From Azorhizobium sp965227945 (GTDB taxonomy: Bacteria; Pseudomonadota; Alphaproteobacteria; Rhizobiales; Xanthobacteraceae), in the NCBI GenBank assembly GCA_965227945.1, contig CBDDGQ010000005.1:1426001-1490000 (forward strand): DNA of 64,000 nt, in the 5' to 3' direction. Made by a program: the position numbers and the translations under genes. The notes under the pieces are model-generated. The model did no database searches, had not been told where the DNA came from, and saw only the letters and a program-made list of their open reading frames with translations. Below, piece by piece: positions 24,482 to 32,644 of the stretch. Within the stretch, counting starts at the first letter, position 1; every line of letters begins with the position of its first letter.

Positions 24482-25798
24482 ATGCGCGCGCAGATTGTCG
24501 CCGGCGCCCTCGCCATTGCCATGGGGTTCGCCGGACCGGCGCTGGCCCAGGCACCCAAGACCGCGACGGCCTCCGCCGCCGCCACGGCCGCGACGCCCAC
24601 CCCGCGGGCCGTCATCACCCATTACGCCGACCTCGCCGAGGCGATGTATACGGACTCCTATACCGCGGCCAAGGAGATGCAGACGGCCATCGCCGCCTTC
24701 CTCGCCGCGCCCAGCGCCGAGACCCAGCAGGCGGCGCGCGAGGCCTGGAAAAAGGCCCGCAACCCCTATCTGAAGACCGAGGGCTTTCGCTTCGGCAACA
24801 AGATCATTGACCAGTGGGAAGGCAATGTGAATGCCTGGCCGCTGGATGAGGGCCTAGTGGACTATGTGGACACCAAGAGCTACGGCACCAAGTCCGACGA
24901 GAACCCGCTCTATACCGCGAACATTATCGCCAACAAGTCGATCCGTATCGGCAAGAAGACGCTGGATGTGACCACGCTGACCCCGGCGCTGCTGCACCAG
25001 CTCAATTCCGCCGGCGGGGTGGAGGCCAATGTGGCCAGCGGCTGGCACGCCATCGAATTTCTGCTTTGGGGCCAGGACCTGCACGGCACCGAGCGCGGCG
25101 CCGGCGAACGGCCCTGGACCGATTTTGATCTGAAGGCCTGCACCCACGGCAATTGCGATCGCCGGGCGCAGTATCTCACCGTGGCCACCCAGGCCCTGGT
25201 GGCGGATCTCAAGGAAATGGCCGACGACTGGGGCGCCAAGGGCCCCGCCCGCGCCGCTCTGCTGAAGAAAGCGGACAAGGCCGGCCTGGCGGTGATCTTC
25301 ACCGGCATCGGCTCGCTGTCCTATGGCGAACTGGCCGGCGAGCGCATGAAGCTCGGCCTCATCCTGCATGATCCGGAGGAAGAGCAGGACTGCTTCTCCG
25401 ACAACACCCACAACTCGCATTATTATGACGAAGTGGGCATCCAGGACATCTATTACGGCCGCACCACGCGCAATGACGGCGCCAGCTACACCGGCCCGTC
25501 GGTGGCCGATCTGGTGCGCGCGGCCAACCCCAAGATCGCCGATGAGATCGATGCCAAGATGGCGGCGGCGCAAGCGGCGCTGAAGGTCATCAAGGACAGC
25601 GGCGACAGCGGCGAGATGTATTACGACATGATGCTCGCCGAGGGGAATGCCAAGGGCAACAAGATGATCCAGGACGGCGTGGACTCCCTGGTGGCCCAGG
25701 CCCATGCCATCGAGCGCGGCGTTGCCGCCCTCAAGATCCAGATCAAGGTGGAAGGCTCCGCCAGCCTGGACAATCCCAAGGCTGCGAAGAAGAAGTGA
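24482..25798 (+). CDS. Imelysin-family periplasmic iron-binding protein (peptidase M75 fold, IrpA-like)
   Basis: A 438-residue exported protein; the start MRAQIVAGALAIAMGFAGPALAQ is a standard signal peptide cleaved near residue 23. The GxHxxE motif proposed to bind metal is intact (Gly187-Trp-His189-Ala-Ile-Glu192, in ASGWHAIEFLLWGQD). Other family blocks are YTDSYTAAKEMQTAI, WKKARNPYLKTEGFRFGNKIID and DCFSDNTHNSHYYDE. The protein is expected to capture iron in the periplasm. It lacks the cupredoxin domain of E. coli EfeO. First gene of a plus-strand operon divergent from the FTR1 permease. Confidence 0.93.
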   Translation: MRAQIVAGALAIAMGFAGPALAQAPKTATASAAATAATPTPRAVITHYADLAEAMYTDSYTAAKEMQTAIAAFLAAPSAETQQAAREAWKKARNPYLKTEGFRFGNKIIDQWEGNVNAWPLDEGLVDYVDTKSYGTKSDENPLYTANIIANKSIRIGKKTLDVTTLTPALLHQLNSAGGVEANVASGWHAIEFLLWGQDLHGTERGAGERPWTDFDLKACTHGNCDRRAQYLTVATQALVADLKEMADDWGAKGPARAALLKKADKAGLAVIFTGIGSLSYGELAGERMKLGLILHDPEEEQDCFSDNTHNSHYYDEVGIQDIYYGRTTRNDGASYTGPSVADLVRAANPKIADEIDAKMAAAQAALKVIKDSGDSGEMYYDMMLAEGNAKGNKMIQDGVDSLVAQAHAIERGVAALKIQIKVEGSASLDNPKAAKKK

Positions 25799-25805
25799 CG
25801 CATCT

Positions 25806-25831
25806 CCCCACGGCCCGACGGGGCCGTGGGG
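25806..25831 (+). terminator. Strong intra-operon hairpin after the first imelysin gene
   Basis: CCCCACGGCCC and GGGCCGTGGGG form an 11-base-pair stem with a loop of four bases, eight bases after the stop codon. There is no T-run, so it more likely acts as an attenuator or protects the 3' end of the imelysin message, giving it a higher level than the downstream oxidase genes. Confidence 0.6.
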
Positions 25832-25880
25832 ATCATGACGGGTCGGTGTGTCGGTCCGTCACAGGAGGTTTGAACCGCAG

Positions 25881-27347
25881 ATGATTTCAAGACGCGGTGT
25901 GTTGCTGGGGAGCGCGGCGGCGGGCCTGGTGTCCTTCGCCCCCTCGGCCATCGGCCAGGTCCCCGCCTCGCTGGACACCTTGCCCGCCAGTGCCCCGGTG
26001 CGGCAGATGAAGCTCACCGCCCGGGAGATCGAGGCGCGCCTGATGGGACCCGACGGGCCGCTGACCCGGCATGTGTGCGCCTATGACGGCGATCTGTTCA
26101 AGATCGTGCGCGCCCCGCGCGGCACCCGCCTGGTGGTGGATTTCGAGAACCAGTTGCCCGACCCCACCACGGTGCATTGGCATGGGATCCGTGGGCCGTA
26201 TCTGTCCGATGGGGTCGCCCCGTTGACGCAGGACGTGATCCAGCCCGGCGCGCGCTTTGCCTACAATGTGCCGCTGCCCGATGCGGGGCTCTATTTCTTC
26301 CATCCCCATTGCGACGAGACCGGGCAGGTGGGCCGCGGCCTGTTCTCGCTGCTGGTGGTGGACGATCCGGCCGAGGCCAAGGTGGGCTTCGATGCCGAAT
26401 GCTTCATCGTGGTGAAGGACTGGCGCCTCGCGCCCGACGGCCAGTGGCTGGCGATGAGCACCGACGATGGCGCCGCCAATGCGGGCACCTTCGGCAATGT
26501 GCGCTCCACCAATGGTCAGATCACCGCCCCCCGCGTGGAAGCCCCCGCCTATGGCGACGTGCGGGTGCGCACGCTCATTGCCGATGCCACCCGGGTCATC
26601 GATCTGGGCTGCGACACGGATGATGCCTTCCTCCTGGCGGTGGACGGTCAGGCACTGCCGCCCCTGCCGTTCAAGGCCCTCCCCGACGACATCTGGCGCA
26701 TGGGCCCGGCCATGCGGGCGGACATGCAGGTGCGCATGCCCGGCCCCGGTCAGGAGGTGAAGATCTACGACTACCGGTCCAGCGAGCCTTATCTGCTCAC
26801 CACCCTGGTGGCGGTGGACACCGGCAAGACGAAGACGCCTTTGCGCGCCAAGCCCCTGCCCCCGGCCAAGGTGCCGCTGCCCGAGATCAAGGGCGCCAAG
26901 CGGCTGGAGTATCTGCTGCAGGTGGCCGCGGGGCCGACCATCGTCACCCCGTCCCTGCCCGCCGACGACCCGCTCAGCAAGGCGCTGGCGAATTCCCTGT
27001 GCGTGGGCGGCACCACCCACTGGGCCATCAGCCGGGATTCCTGGGCCACCAATGATGCCCTGCGCCTGCCGCCGCCGCTGGCGCAGCTCGCCAATGGCCG
27101 CAGCTACATCATCTCCATGACCAATGTGACCAAGCATGTGCATCCCATGCACCTGCATGGCCATATCTTCCGCGTGCTGTCGTCCTCCAAGAAGGCGCTG
27201 CCGCCGCATCTGGCGGACACCGTGATGGTCGAGCCCAATGAGACGGTGGAGATTGCCTTTAAGGCGGTGAGCGGCAATTGGGTGTTCCACTGCCATATCC
27301 TGGAACACATGGATACCGGCCTCATGGGCTGGTTCAAGGTGGTGTGA
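25881..27347 (+). CDS. Tat-exported multicopper oxidase
   Basis: A 488-residue three-cupredoxin oxidase. The Tat signal reads ISRRGVLLGSAAAGL. All four copper motifs are present: HWHG (His99, His101), HPH (His141, His143), HPMHLHGH, and HCHILEHMDTGLM (about 470-482) with the type-1 copper Cys471 and an axial Met. An AGGAGGT ribosome-binding site lies 12 bases before the ATG at 25881; an in-frame GTG at 25848 is less likely. The context next to an FTR1 permease and imelysins suggests ferroxidase activity, as in yeast Fet3-Ftr1, but other substrates (Cu+, phenols) fit the fold. Its stop overlaps the next start (TGATG). Confidence 0.93.
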   Translation: MISRRGVLLGSAAAGLVSFAPSAIGQVPASLDTLPASAPVRQMKLTAREIEARLMGPDGPLTRHVCAYDGDLFKIVRAPRGTRLVVDFENQLPDPTTVHWHGIRGPYLSDGVAPLTQDVIQPGARFAYNVPLPDAGLYFFHPHCDETGQVGRGLFSLLVVDDPAEAKVGFDAECFIVVKDWRLAPDGQWLAMSTDDGAANAGTFGNVRSTNGQITAPRVEAPAYGDVRVRTLIADATRVIDLGCDTDDAFLLAVDGQALPPLPFKALPDDIWRMGPAMRADMQVRMPGPGQEVKIYDYRSSEPYLLTTLVAVDTGKTKTPLRAKPLPPAKVPLPEIKGAKRLEYLLQVAAGPTIVTPSLPADDPLSKALANSLCVGGTTHWAISRDSWATNDALRLPPPLAQLANGRSYIISMTNVTKHVHPMHLHGHIFRVLSSSKKALPPHLADTVMVEPNETVEIAFKAVSGNWVFHCHILEHMDTGLMGWFKVV

Positions 27348-28591
27348 TGGTGGGTCCGCGCGCCCTCCGGCTGGCCATCGTCAGCCTGTGCGTGGGGCTG
27401 GCCACCGCCGCCACGGCGGGCGCCGCCACCGGCGCGCTGGACGGGCTGGACATCCGCATCGGCCAGGCGCTGTTCAAGCGCGCCTGGGTGCCCGCCCCCG
27501 CCTCCACCCGCGGCGATGACGGGCTCGGCCCGCTGTTCGACGCCCGCTCCTGTGCCGCCTGCCATCCCGCCGGCGCCCGCGCCAAGGCCATCATCTCCGC
27601 GAACGGCCAGATCGACGGTCGCGGCATGGTGCTGGTGCTGGCGCGGCCCGATGGCAGCGGCGATCCGGTCTATGGCCGCCGCCTGCAGATCGATGCGGTG
27701 CCCAGCCTGAAGGCCGAAGGCATGCTCGCGGTCACCCAGACCCCGGCCGCCAACGGACTGCACCGGCGGGTGCCGGCGCCGCAGGCCCTGGCCTATGGCC
27801 CCCTGGATCCGGCCACCGGCCTGTCCCTGCGCGTCGCCCCGGACCTGCGCGGTCGCGGCCTGCTGGAGCAGGTGCCCGAGGCGGCGCTGGTGGCGCTGGA
27901 GGCCGAGCAGGCGCGCGGGCCCGCGGCGGTGCATGGCCGGCTCCGGCGCGTGGTGAGCGCTGACGGGGCCACCGTCATCGGCCGCTATGGGTGGAAGGCC
28001 GCGCAGCCCACCCTCATGGCCCAGTCCGCCGAAGCCTTCTTTCTCGACATGGGGCTGTCCACGCCGTTGCACCCGGAGCCCTGGGGCGATTGCACCGAGG
28101 CGCAAGCCGCCTGCCGCGCCGCCCCCCATGGCGGGAGCGGCGAAGGCGGGTTCGAGATTCCCATGTCCCTGCTCAGCCGCGTGGTCGCCTATGTGGCCTC
28201 CCTGCCGGTGCCTGAGACGCAGCCGGACCGCGTCGGCGCCCGCCTGTTCGCCGCCACCGGCTGCGCCGCCTGCCATCGCCCCGCTTTGCCCCTGGCGGGT
28301 GGCGCATCGGCCCGGCTGTTCACCGATCTGATGCTGCACGATTTGGGTCCGGGGCTCGCCGACACCATGCCGGAGCCGGGCGCTGCGGCCAGCGAGTGGC
28401 GCACGGCGCCGCTGGCCGGCATCGCCGATGCGCTGGCCCGCGACACCGGCCTGTTGCACGATGGCCGGGCAGCATCCGTCGAAGCGGCGGTCCTCTGGCA
28501 CGGCGGGCAGGCGACATCGGCGGTGGATCGTTTCCGCGCTTTGTCGCCGGCGCGCCGTGCGGCGCTGCTGGCGTATGTGGCCGGGCTTTGA
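27347..28591 (+). CDS. Di-haem oxidoreductase family cytochrome c (DUF1111-like)
   Basis: A 414-residue periplasmic protein with a signal peptide (LRLAIVSLCVGLATAATAGA) and two haem c attachment sites, CAACH near residue 67 (DARSCAACHPAG) and CAACH near 307 (GCAACHRPA). The GPLFDARSC opening, the RYGWKAAQPTLMAQSAEAFFLDMGLST block and the LFTDLMLHDLGPGLAD block are those of the di-haem group found beside imelysins. It may pass electrons from iron or copper oxidation onward. Its ATG overlaps the multicopper oxidase stop by one base. Confidence 0.9.
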   Translation: MVGPRALRLAIVSLCVGLATAATAGAATGALDGLDIRIGQALFKRAWVPAPASTRGDDGLGPLFDARSCAACHPAGARAKAIISANGQIDGRGMVLVLARPDGSGDPVYGRRLQIDAVPSLKAEGMLAVTQTPAANGLHRRVPAPQALAYGPLDPATGLSLRVAPDLRGRGLLEQVPEAALVALEAEQARGPAAVHGRLRRVVSADGATVIGRYGWKAAQPTLMAQSAEAFFLDMGLSTPLHPEPWGDCTEAQAACRAAPHGGSGEGGFEIPMSLLSRVVAYVASLPVPETQPDRVGARLFAATGCAACHRPALPLAGGASARLFTDLMLHDLGPGLADTMPEPGAAASEWRTAPLAGIADALARDTGLLHDGRAASVEAAVLWHGGQATSAVDRFRALSPARRAALLAYVAGL

Positions 28592-28702
28592 TTTGATGCA
28601 GCGACATCCCCATTTGCGGGCCGCAGGACTGGCGATCCAGGTCCCACCCAACCCCATGAGGGCGCAGGCCCTCCCATCGCGCCCAGCGTGGAGCCCATTC
28701 CG

Positions 28703-29779
28703 ATGACGCGATTGTCCCGCCGATTGTTGCTTGCGGCCTTCGCTTTGGCCGGTGTCCCGGGCCTGGCGCAGGCGGCCGAGCCCACCGCCTTGAATGCGGC
28801 GCCCCTGATCGAGACCTGGCTGCTGCCGCGCTACGACACGCTGGTGGCCACCACGGCCGCGCAGACGGCCGCATGGACGCAATTCTGCGCCAAGCCCGAG
28901 GCGGCCGGCGTGCCCGCCTTGAAGGCGGCCTTCGCCAAGGCCGCCGACAGCTGGACGGCGGTGGAATTCGTCACCCTGGGACCCATCAGCCTGTCGCTGC
29001 GGGCGGACCGCTTCAATTTCTTCCCCGACCGGCGCAATGCCATCTCCCGCGCCATGGCGGAGATCATCGGCGAGCCTGACCCCGCCCGTCTGGTGGCAGC
29101 GCGCTTTGCCCAGTCCAGCGCCGCCGTGCAGGGCCTGCCGGCGCTGGAGCGCCTGCTCTATGAGGACGGCGCCGCCGAGGCGCTGGTGAGCGGCCCCGAG
29201 GCGCCGCACCGCTGCGCCTATGGCAGCGCCATCGCCCTCAACCTGGCCAACATCGCCACCGAAGTGCGCACCGCGTGGGGCGACCGCACCAGCGGGGCTT
29301 TGGGCGCCATCGTCTCCGGCAAGGGCGACCCGGCGCTGTTCCCCGATGTGGGCGCTCTGCCGGGCATGATCCTCACCGATCTGTCCGGCGCCTACCAAAG
29401 GGTGACGGACACCAAGATCCTGCCGGTGCTCGGCTCCGGCGCCGCCGATGCCAAGCCGCTGCTGGCGGATGGCTGGCGTGCCGGCCGCTCGGGCCGGGTG
29501 ATTGCGGTGATGATCGAGAGCGCCGATGCCCTGCTCATGGAGGTCGCCAAGCAACTGCCCAGCCGGCCGCAATTCGTGGTGAACAAGGCGGCCACGGCGG
29601 CGGACAAGGCGGCAGCGGAGTTCCCCGCGGATCTCGGGGCCGCCGCGCAGACCGCAACAGGGGCCGCGAAGATCCAAGCCGCGGTGAAGACCTTCAAGGC
29701 GGCGCAACTGACGGTCTATCGGCCGGTCGCCTCCTATTTCGCCATCTCCCTGGGCTTCAATGCCCTGGACGGCGACTGA
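28703..29779 (+). CDS. Second imelysin-family protein, without the GxHxxE histidine
   Basis: A 358-residue exported protein with the signal peptide MTRLSRRLLLAAFALAGVPGLAQA. It belongs to the imelysin superfamily (LPRYDTLVATTAAQTAAWTQFC, DSWTAVEFVTLGPISL, RFNFFPDRRNAISRAM). At the metal-motif position it reads Gly144-Leu-Pro146-Ala-Leu-Glu149, so the histidine of GxHxxE is a proline, as is usual for the second imelysin of this kind of operon. It lies 111 bp after the di-haem gene and 31 bp before the DUF1513 gene. Probably a structural partner of the first imelysin or of the cytochrome. Confidence 0.9.
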   Translation: MTRLSRRLLLAAFALAGVPGLAQAAEPTALNAAPLIETWLLPRYDTLVATTAAQTAAWTQFCAKPEAAGVPALKAAFAKAADSWTAVEFVTLGPISLSLRADRFNFFPDRRNAISRAMAEIIGEPDPARLVAARFAQSSAAVQGLPALERLLYEDGAAEALVSGPEAPHRCAYGSAIALNLANIATEVRTAWGDRTSGALGAIVSGKGDPALFPDVGALPGMILTDLSGAYQRVTDTKILPVLGSGAADAKPLLADGWRAGRSGRVIAVMIESADALLMEVAKQLPSRPQFVVNKAATAADKAAAEFPADLGAAAQTATGAAKIQAAVKTFKAAQLTVYRPVASYFAISLGFNALDGD

Positions 29780-29810
29780 CCGGCGGCCCCGCCGCGCAAG
29801 GATCGATGCC

Positions 29811-30917
29811 ATGCCGCTGACCCGCCGACGCCTGCTCACCGCCGCCTCCGCCGCTCTGCTGCTGCCGCGCACCGGCTTTGCCGCCGTCCACGCCCTCGAC
29901 GAGGGATGGCTGACCACCGCGGGCGTGGGCGAAGGGTTCGCCGCCGTGACGGTGGGCGGCGCCATGGACGCGGTCGAGAAAGTGCCCTCCCCGGCGCGCC
30001 TGCATGGCATCGAGGCGAGCCCCCGCGGCCCGCTGGCCGTGGCGGTGGGGCGGCGGCCGGGGCATGTCGCACTGGTGTTCGACCGCCTGCGCGGCGGCCA
30101 GGTGGCGCAGTTCGGCCCCGGCGAAGGCCGTGTGTTCTCCGGCCATGGCCGCTTCTCCCCCGATGGCGCCCTGTTCCTGACCAATGAGATCGAGCGCGGC
30201 GTCGACAGCGGCCCGAAGCGGGCCATGGGCCGGGGCATGGTGGCAGCGCGCCGGGTGGATGACGGGTTCCGCATTGTGGCGGAATGGCCCACGGGCGGGG
30301 ATGGCCCGCACGATCTGATGCGTGCCGGCGCCGTGCTGGTGGTGGCCAATGGCGGCATCGAGCCCAACACGCCGGAGGCCCGCGACGCCGAGATCACCGG
30401 CAGCACCATCACGCTGCTGGATCCCACGTCCGGGGCGCAGCGCGGCGAAGGCGTGCTCGCGTCCGATCTGGCCAGCCTCTCCTTGCGCCATCTGGCCACC
30501 GATGCCGCCGGGACGGTGGTGGCGGCGCAGGACCTCTTGAAGGACGGCGTCGCCCGCCCCCTGCTGTTCGCCATCGGCGCCACCGGCGCCCTCACCCCGT
30601 TCGAGGCCCCCGACAGCGAATTGATGGCGTTGCGGGGCTATGTGGGGTCGGTGGCGCTGGACGCCTCCGGCGCTTTTGTGGCCTGCGCGACCCCGCGGGG
30701 CGGCCGGGTGGCGGTGTGGCAGCGCGACGGCCGCTATGTCGGCGCCGTGCCTTTGGTGGATGGCTGCGGGCTGGCCGGCACCGATGCCCCCGGCCGCTTC
30801 ATCGCCACCAGCGGCTATGGGGAAGTGGTGCTGGTCGCCGCCGAGCCGGGCGGGGTGTCTATCATTGCGCGCCGCACCGGCGGCCCGCGCTTCGACAACC
30901 ACGTGGCGCAGGTCTAG
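29811..30917 (+). CDS. DUF1513 family beta-propeller-like periplasmic protein
   Basis: A 368-residue protein with a Tat-like signal (LTRRRLLTAASAALLLPRTGFAA). The body has repeated blade-like strands and family motifs HGIEASPRGPLAVAVGRRPGHVALVFD, GRVFSGHGRFSPDGALFLTNEIE, GPHDLMRAGAVLVVANGGIEPNTPEARD and a C-terminal GCGLAGTDAPGRFIATSGYGEV. DUF1513 genes close the imelysin/di-haem operons in many proteobacteria; the role is unknown. Last gene of the iron operon; a bidirectional hairpin follows at 30939. Confidence 0.92.
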   Translation: MPLTRRRLLTAASAALLLPRTGFAAVHALDEGWLTTAGVGEGFAAVTVGGAMDAVEKVPSPARLHGIEASPRGPLAVAVGRRPGHVALVFDRLRGGQVAQFGPGEGRVFSGHGRFSPDGALFLTNEIERGVDSGPKRAMGRGMVAARRVDDGFRIVAEWPTGGDGPHDLMRAGAVLVVANGGIEPNTPEARDAEITGSTITLLDPTSGAQRGEGVLASDLASLSLRHLATDAAGTVVAAQDLLKDGVARPLLFAIGATGALTPFEAPDSELMALRGYVGSVALDASGAFVACATPRGGRVAVWQRDGRYVGAVPLVDGCGLAGTDAPGRFIATSGYGEVVLVAAEPGGVSIIARRTGGPRFDNHVAQV

Positions 30918-30938
30918 CGGGGCGTCTTGTGGAGGCGG

Positions 30939-30961
30939 GAGGGGCGCACGCGGCGCCCCTC
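30939..30961. terminator. Convergent hairpin between DUF1513 and the M32 carboxypeptidase
   Basis: GAGGGGCGC and GCGCCCCTC form a nine-base-pair stem with a five-base loop, between two convergent stop codons (30917 and 30973). No T-run on either strand. Confidence 0.5.
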
Positions 30962-30972
30962 GCCGGTGGCGC

Positions 30973-32466
30973 TCACGCCTCGCTGGTGTAGCGGCGCTGC
31001 AGGTGGGCCTTGAACACGCTGGCGTCCAGCGGCCGGCCGGTGGCGCGGGTCAGCAGTTCGTCGGTCTGGTAGAGCGAGCCCTGGCTGTGGATGTTCGTGC
31101 GCAGCCAGCCCACCAAAGGCGTGAAGTCGCCACGGGCGATGCCCGGCAGGATGTCCGGCTCCGCCCGATTGGCGGCGTCGAACACCTGCGCGGCGGTCAT
31201 CGCACCCAGCGTATAGGTGGGGAAATAGCCCCAGCCGCCGCTCGGCCAATGTACGTCCTGCAAGCAGCCCAGCGCGTCATTGGGCGGCACAACGCCCAGC
31301 AATTCCTGCATCTGCGCATTCCAGGCCGCCGGCAATTCGGACAGCGGCATGGCATCGGCGATCAGCGCCTTCTCCAGGCGATAGCGCAGGATCACGTGGG
31401 CGGGATAGGTGACCTCGTCCGCATCCACCCGGATGAAGCCGCGACCCACCCGCGTATAGCGCCGCCACAGCGCATCGGCCTCCCAGGCCGGCCCGGTGCC
31501 TCCGAACGCCTCGCGCATGTGCGGCGCGGCGAACTGCAGGAATTGCGGGCTGCGGCAGGCCTGCATCTCCATCAAGAGCGACTGGCTCTCATGCACGCTC
31601 ATGCTGCGGGCCTGCGACACCGGCTGGCCCAAAAGCGCCTGCGGGCGGCCCTGCTCATAGAGCGCATGGCCGGTCTCGTGCATCACGCCCATCAAAGCGC
31701 GGGCGAAATCGGCCTCGTCATAGCGGGTGGTGATGCGCACATCGTTGTCGGCGCCGCCGCAGAACGGATGGGTGGACACATCGAGGCGCCCGCGCTCGAA
31801 ATCATAGCCCAGCACGCCCATCATCTTGACGCCCAGCGCCCGTTGCGCCGCCACCGCGAACGGTCCCTCCAGCGGCGGGTCCACCGGCCGGCGGGCCTGG
31901 ATCGCCAGCACCTCCTCGGTGAAACCGGGCAGGAAGCCGGCCAGATCCTCGAACAGCGCGTCGATCCGCTCGGAGCGGCCGCCGGGCTCGTAATCGTTCA
32001 GCAGCGCATCATAGGCGCCGAGGCCCAGCTTCTCGCCCTTGGCGCGGCCGATCTCCCGCTGCAGCTTCAGCACCTCCGCCAGATGCGGCAGCAAAGCGGG
32101 GAAGTCGGCATCGGCGCGGGCCTGCCGCCAGGCCATCTCGCACACCGAAATGGCCTTGCTGGAGGCCTCCACCAGGTCTGGCGGCAGCGCGGTTTCCACC
32201 GTCCAGATGCGGCGGATCTCGCGGATATTGGCCTGTGCCCACGGATCGAGGGCGGGGTCGGCATCCGCATCCGCCAGCCAGTCGCCGATGCGCGGATCGG
32301 TCACCATGCCATGGGCGAGCACCCGCAGCAGCGCCATGCTCTCGGCCCGCGTGCCCACGGCGCCCTTGGGCATCATGGTGTCGCTGTCCCATTGCAGGAT
32401 GCCGACGGCATTGGAGAGGGCGGCGGCGCGGCCGAAATGGGCGGAAAGGGCGGAATAAGCGGTCAT
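30973..32466 (-). CDS. M32-family metallocarboxypeptidase (Taq-type)
   Basis: A 497-residue zinc carboxypeptidase, the usual family length. The start gives MTAYSALSAHFGRAAALSNAVGILQWDSDTMMPKGA, a typical M32 opening. The zinc site is HExxH at His263-Glu264-His267 (VMHETGHALYEQGRP), with the downstream SMSVHESQSLLMEMQ block supplying the third ligand Glu. THPFCGGADNDVRITTRY is also a family block. Cytoplasmic; removes C-terminal residues from peptides. Monocistronic, converging with the iron operon. Confidence 0.95.
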   Translation of the reverse strand: MTAYSALSAHFGRAAALSNAVGILQWDSDTMMPKGAVGTRAESMALLRVLAHGMVTDPRIGDWLADADADPALDPWAQANIREIRRIWTVETALPPDLVEASSKAISVCEMAWRQARADADFPALLPHLAEVLKLQREIGRAKGEKLGLGAYDALLNDYEPGGRSERIDALFEDLAGFLPGFTEEVLAIQARRPVDPPLEGPFAVAAQRALGVKMMGVLGYDFERGRLDVSTHPFCGGADNDVRITTRYDEADFARALMGVMHETGHALYEQGRPQALLGQPVSQARSMSVHESQSLLMEMQACRSPQFLQFAAPHMREAFGGTGPAWEADALWRRYTRVGRGFIRVDADEVTYPAHVILRYRLEKALIADAMPLSELPAAWNAQMQELLGVVPPNDALGCLQDVHWPSGGWGYFPTYTLGAMTAAQVFDAANRAEPDILPGIARGDFTPLVGWLRTNIHSQGSLYQTDELLTRATGRPLDASVFKAHLQRRYTSEA

Positions 32467-32595
32467 GCATCCCCCGGCAGGCTTGCCGCGGCAATGTCCG
32501 CGGCCGTTTGGCCGAGGCGCGCGCCTCGGGTCGCCCCTGGTTAGCAAGTCGCGCCGCTGACCGCCACACCGGACCGCACCGGAGGGCGGGAACGC

Positions 32596-32624
32596 AAAAG
32601 GGGCGCAGCTTGCGCCGCGCCCCC
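32596..32624 (-). terminator. Rho-independent terminator of glgX
   Basis: On the minus strand a GC-rich stem (GGGGCGCGGCGC / GCTGCGCCCC, imperfect) is followed directly by TTTT. It starts about 20 bases after the glgX stop codon. Confidence 0.65.
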
Positions 32625-32644
32625 AGATCCGTCTCACACCAGCG

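Noticed and set aside
27104..30595. Open frame of 1163 codons on the minus strand
   Set aside because: It lies antisense to the multicopper oxidase, di-haem, imelysin and DUF1513 genes, all of which have family motifs. Its own product is low-complexity, rich in Gly, Ala, Arg and His, as expected from GC-biased antisense sequence.
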